Both the position numbers and the translations under genes were made by a program. Positions 26,301 to 27,372 of a stretch of DNA of 27,372 nt are shown in pieces. The notes beneath the pieces were generated by a model. It made no database searches. It was not told the origin of the DNA and saw only the letters and a program-made list of their open reading frames with translations. Each line of letters begins with the position of its first letter. The stretch's first letter is position 1. Origin of the DNA: Alphaproteobacteria bacterium (GTDB taxonomy: Bacteria > Pseudomonadota > Alphaproteobacteria > JAAXGF01); the NCBI GenBank assembly GCA_012267605.1, contig JAAXGF010000016.1, positions 1 through 27,372 on the forward strand. Direction: 5' to 3'.

Positions 26301-27372
26301 TCGTTGCCGTCCGCCGGCTCCTGGTCGCTGATGGTCCCCGTCCCGGGATTGAACGCGAAGTCACGGATATTGCCGAAGAACCCGGCCACATCCCGCCCGG
26401 CGCCGCCGTTCAGCACGTCGTTGCCGGCGGCGCCACGCAAGCTGTCGTCGCCGGGACCGCCAAACAGCATATTGTTGGCCGCGTTACCCATGATCTGGTC
26501 ATTGCTGGAGCCAGCGATGACATTTTCGATGTTCATCAAAATGTCGTTGCCGATGGCCGGATCACCCGATGCCATCCCGGTGGTCAAATTCACGTTGATC
26601 GGCTGGGTGGCACTGGCGTAGCTCACGGTGTCGATGCCGGTGCCGCCGTCCAAGCCATCGTTACCTTCGCCCTGGCCACCTATCAGTAGATCGTTGCCGG
26701 CGCCGCCCAGCAGGATATCGTTGCCCGGATCACCGGCCACCGTATCATTGCCACCGCCCCCGGAAACCGTGTCGTTACCGGTACCACCGGACAGTGAATC
26801 GTTGCCTTCTCCACCGGCCACGGAATCGTTGTCTGCCCCGCCATTGCCGACGTCGTCGCCGGCACCGGCTTGTACGGTGTCGTCGCCCCCGCCGCCATCG
26901 AGCGCGTCGTTATCGGCGCCGCCGACAAGGAAATCATTGCCTGTTCCGCCGAGTATGCTGTCGTCGCCTCCCCCACCACCGAGGTTGTCTGGGCCCGATC
27001 CACCGACGAGGTTGTCATTTCCATCGCCGCCCGAAAGGCTATCGGCCCCATCGCCGCCAAATAGGTTATCGGCGCCAATGCCACCGCTCAGCGAGTCGGG
27101 TCCAGTGCCACCGTCTAGGTTGTCGTTTCCATCGCCACCGTCCAAGGAATCACCACCGGCACCACCAAATAAATTGTCACCTCCGGCACCGCCAAAAATG
27201 GTGTCGTTCCCGGTACCACCGTCAATAGTATCTCCACCAGCGCCGCCACTAATGTTGTCGCTGCCGCCACCCCCCGAGATAGAATCGCTGCCCCCACCGC
27301 CGGCAAGAAAATCACTGCCACCGCCGCCGAAAACAAAATCATTGCCAGCACCACCACCGATCGAATCACTCC
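23378..27372 (-). CDS. Giant secreted RTX / cadherin-like / FG-GAP repeat protein, N-terminus outside window, two in-frame TAG codons
   Basis: One reading frame runs on the minus strand from the window edge to TAA at 23378, about 1,330 codons, interrupted only by TAG at 24814-24812 and 24748-24746. In order it shows: (1) a long tract of RTX nonapeptides of GGxGxDxLx type (27372 to about 26680) and a second group near 26380-26490; (2) two cadherin-like/Ig-like domains (about 26230-25930 and 25930-25620); (3) five FG-GAP blades with GDVNGDGFDDVIVG-type calcium sites (25500, 25270, 24470, 24240, 24020); (4) a domain of about 195 codons inserted within the blade region; (5) a short RTX group (near 23800-23920) and an acidic C-terminus ending DEISVI. 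RTX repeats and a C-terminal signal fit type I secretion and a surface or adhesion role. The stops would end the product after the DIHPGENAQL segment unless read through; a shorter downstream frame from GTG 24715 is open but has no convincing ribosome binding site. No type I secretion genes are in the window. Confidence 0.8.
24640..25225 (-). other. Extra domain inserted into an FG-GAP blade, carrying both TAG codons
   Basis: FG-GAP repeats here normally pass from IIGARLADP directly to AGxSYVVFGK. In one blade about 195 codons lie between these halves: DIGVEGVTNDAWDISNG, SVGIFGGNTIGNETIFLDNQ, VDFATTQDVIIQSYHLGAAH, RGFSQFTLYAF, EFDIVLFDFVVP, TAG, DPDAQFSADQNILNVVANVD Q, TAG, VSANFFRAEFVQFG, GPRVIELDGF. 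The segment has the look of a beta-sandwich, discoidin-like carbohydrate-binding domain, judging only by pattern. It reads continuously across both TAG codons, which are 22 codons apart. Boundaries are approximate. Confidence 0.55.
26680..27372 (-). repeat. Degenerate 27-bp tandem repeats coding for RTX nonapeptides
   Basis: Nearly 700 bases consist of about 25 imperfect copies of a 27-base unit, each coding for two 9-residue RTX half-turns such as GGDGADSLSGGDGNDNL or GGAGGDNLFGG. The plus strand is therefore C-rich, with the recurring pattern GCCACC and TCGTTGCC. Such repeats bind Ca2+ between turns of a beta-roll. They continue past the window end. Long open frames on the other strands of this tract are artefacts of the repeat. 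Confidence 0.9.

Noticed and set aside
26794..27228. Plus-strand Arg/His-rich frame of 144 codons
   Set aside because: It is the complement of the RTX repeat tract; its repetitive composition comes from the repeats.

Overview
The window looks like chromosomal DNA of an alphaproteobacterium, probably a free-living Rhodospirillales-like aerobe. I infer this from four things: the CobT subunit of the aerobic cobaltochelatase; the block RNase E / divergent amidase / PBP1A / release factor 2; an RNase E with an acidic insert in its S1 region and a C-terminal GWW motif; and an RF2 gene with the classical CTT-TGA-C programmed frameshift. No species can be named from sequence alone. There is no CRISPR array, insertion sequence, prophage, tRNA or rRNA in the window.

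Layout. 1-535: 3' end of cobT (+). 574-4120: a minus-strand signalling operon of NIT-domain histidine kinase, single-domain response regulator, and receiver-class III nucleotide cyclase (the last broken by a one-base frameshift). 4580-5666: rpmB with a Tat-exported dienelactone-hydrolase-like protein behind it; rpmB has a clear sigma70-type promoter. 5837-7077: a lipoprotein of the N-acylglucosamine 2-epimerase fold carrying two lesions. 7290-7451: a 53-residue YqaE/Pmp3 membrane protein starting with TTG. 7570-11941: prfB, methylmalonyl-CoA mutase and its G-protein chaperone MeaB as an overlapping or closely spaced unit. 12025-15737: PBP1A and a periplasmic amidase. 16370-19018: rne (+), behind a long structured leader. 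19031-21855: aminotransferase and a gamma-glutamyltransferase-like lipoprotein that lacks the usual nucleophile (-). 21881-23227: a BepA-like M48 metallopeptidase (+). 23378-27372: most of a giant RTX / cadherin-like / FG-GAP secreted protein (-), whose N-terminus lies beyond the window and whose frame contains two TAG codons.

How the genes work together. Cobalamin links cobT (synthesis of the corrin ring) with methylmalonyl-CoA mutase and MeaB (use of the cofactor). Envelope genes (PBP1A, amidase, M48 peptidase, YqaE) are interleaved with RNA and translation genes (rne, prfB, rpmB). The accessory part is the NIT kinase operon and the RTX/FG-GAP protein.

The most unusual pattern is that all five frame lesions I found fall in three accessory genes: the cyclase, the epimerase-like lipoprotein and the RTX/FG-GAP protein. 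None falls in the housekeeping genes. This suggests gene decay, phase variation or readthrough, but sequencing error cannot be excluded from sequence alone. I did not see a convincing wholly new system. The best leads are the two amber codons inside a domain spliced into an FG-GAP blade, the gamma-glutamyltransferase-like protein without its catalytic threonine, and the NIT-kinase/cyclase operon.
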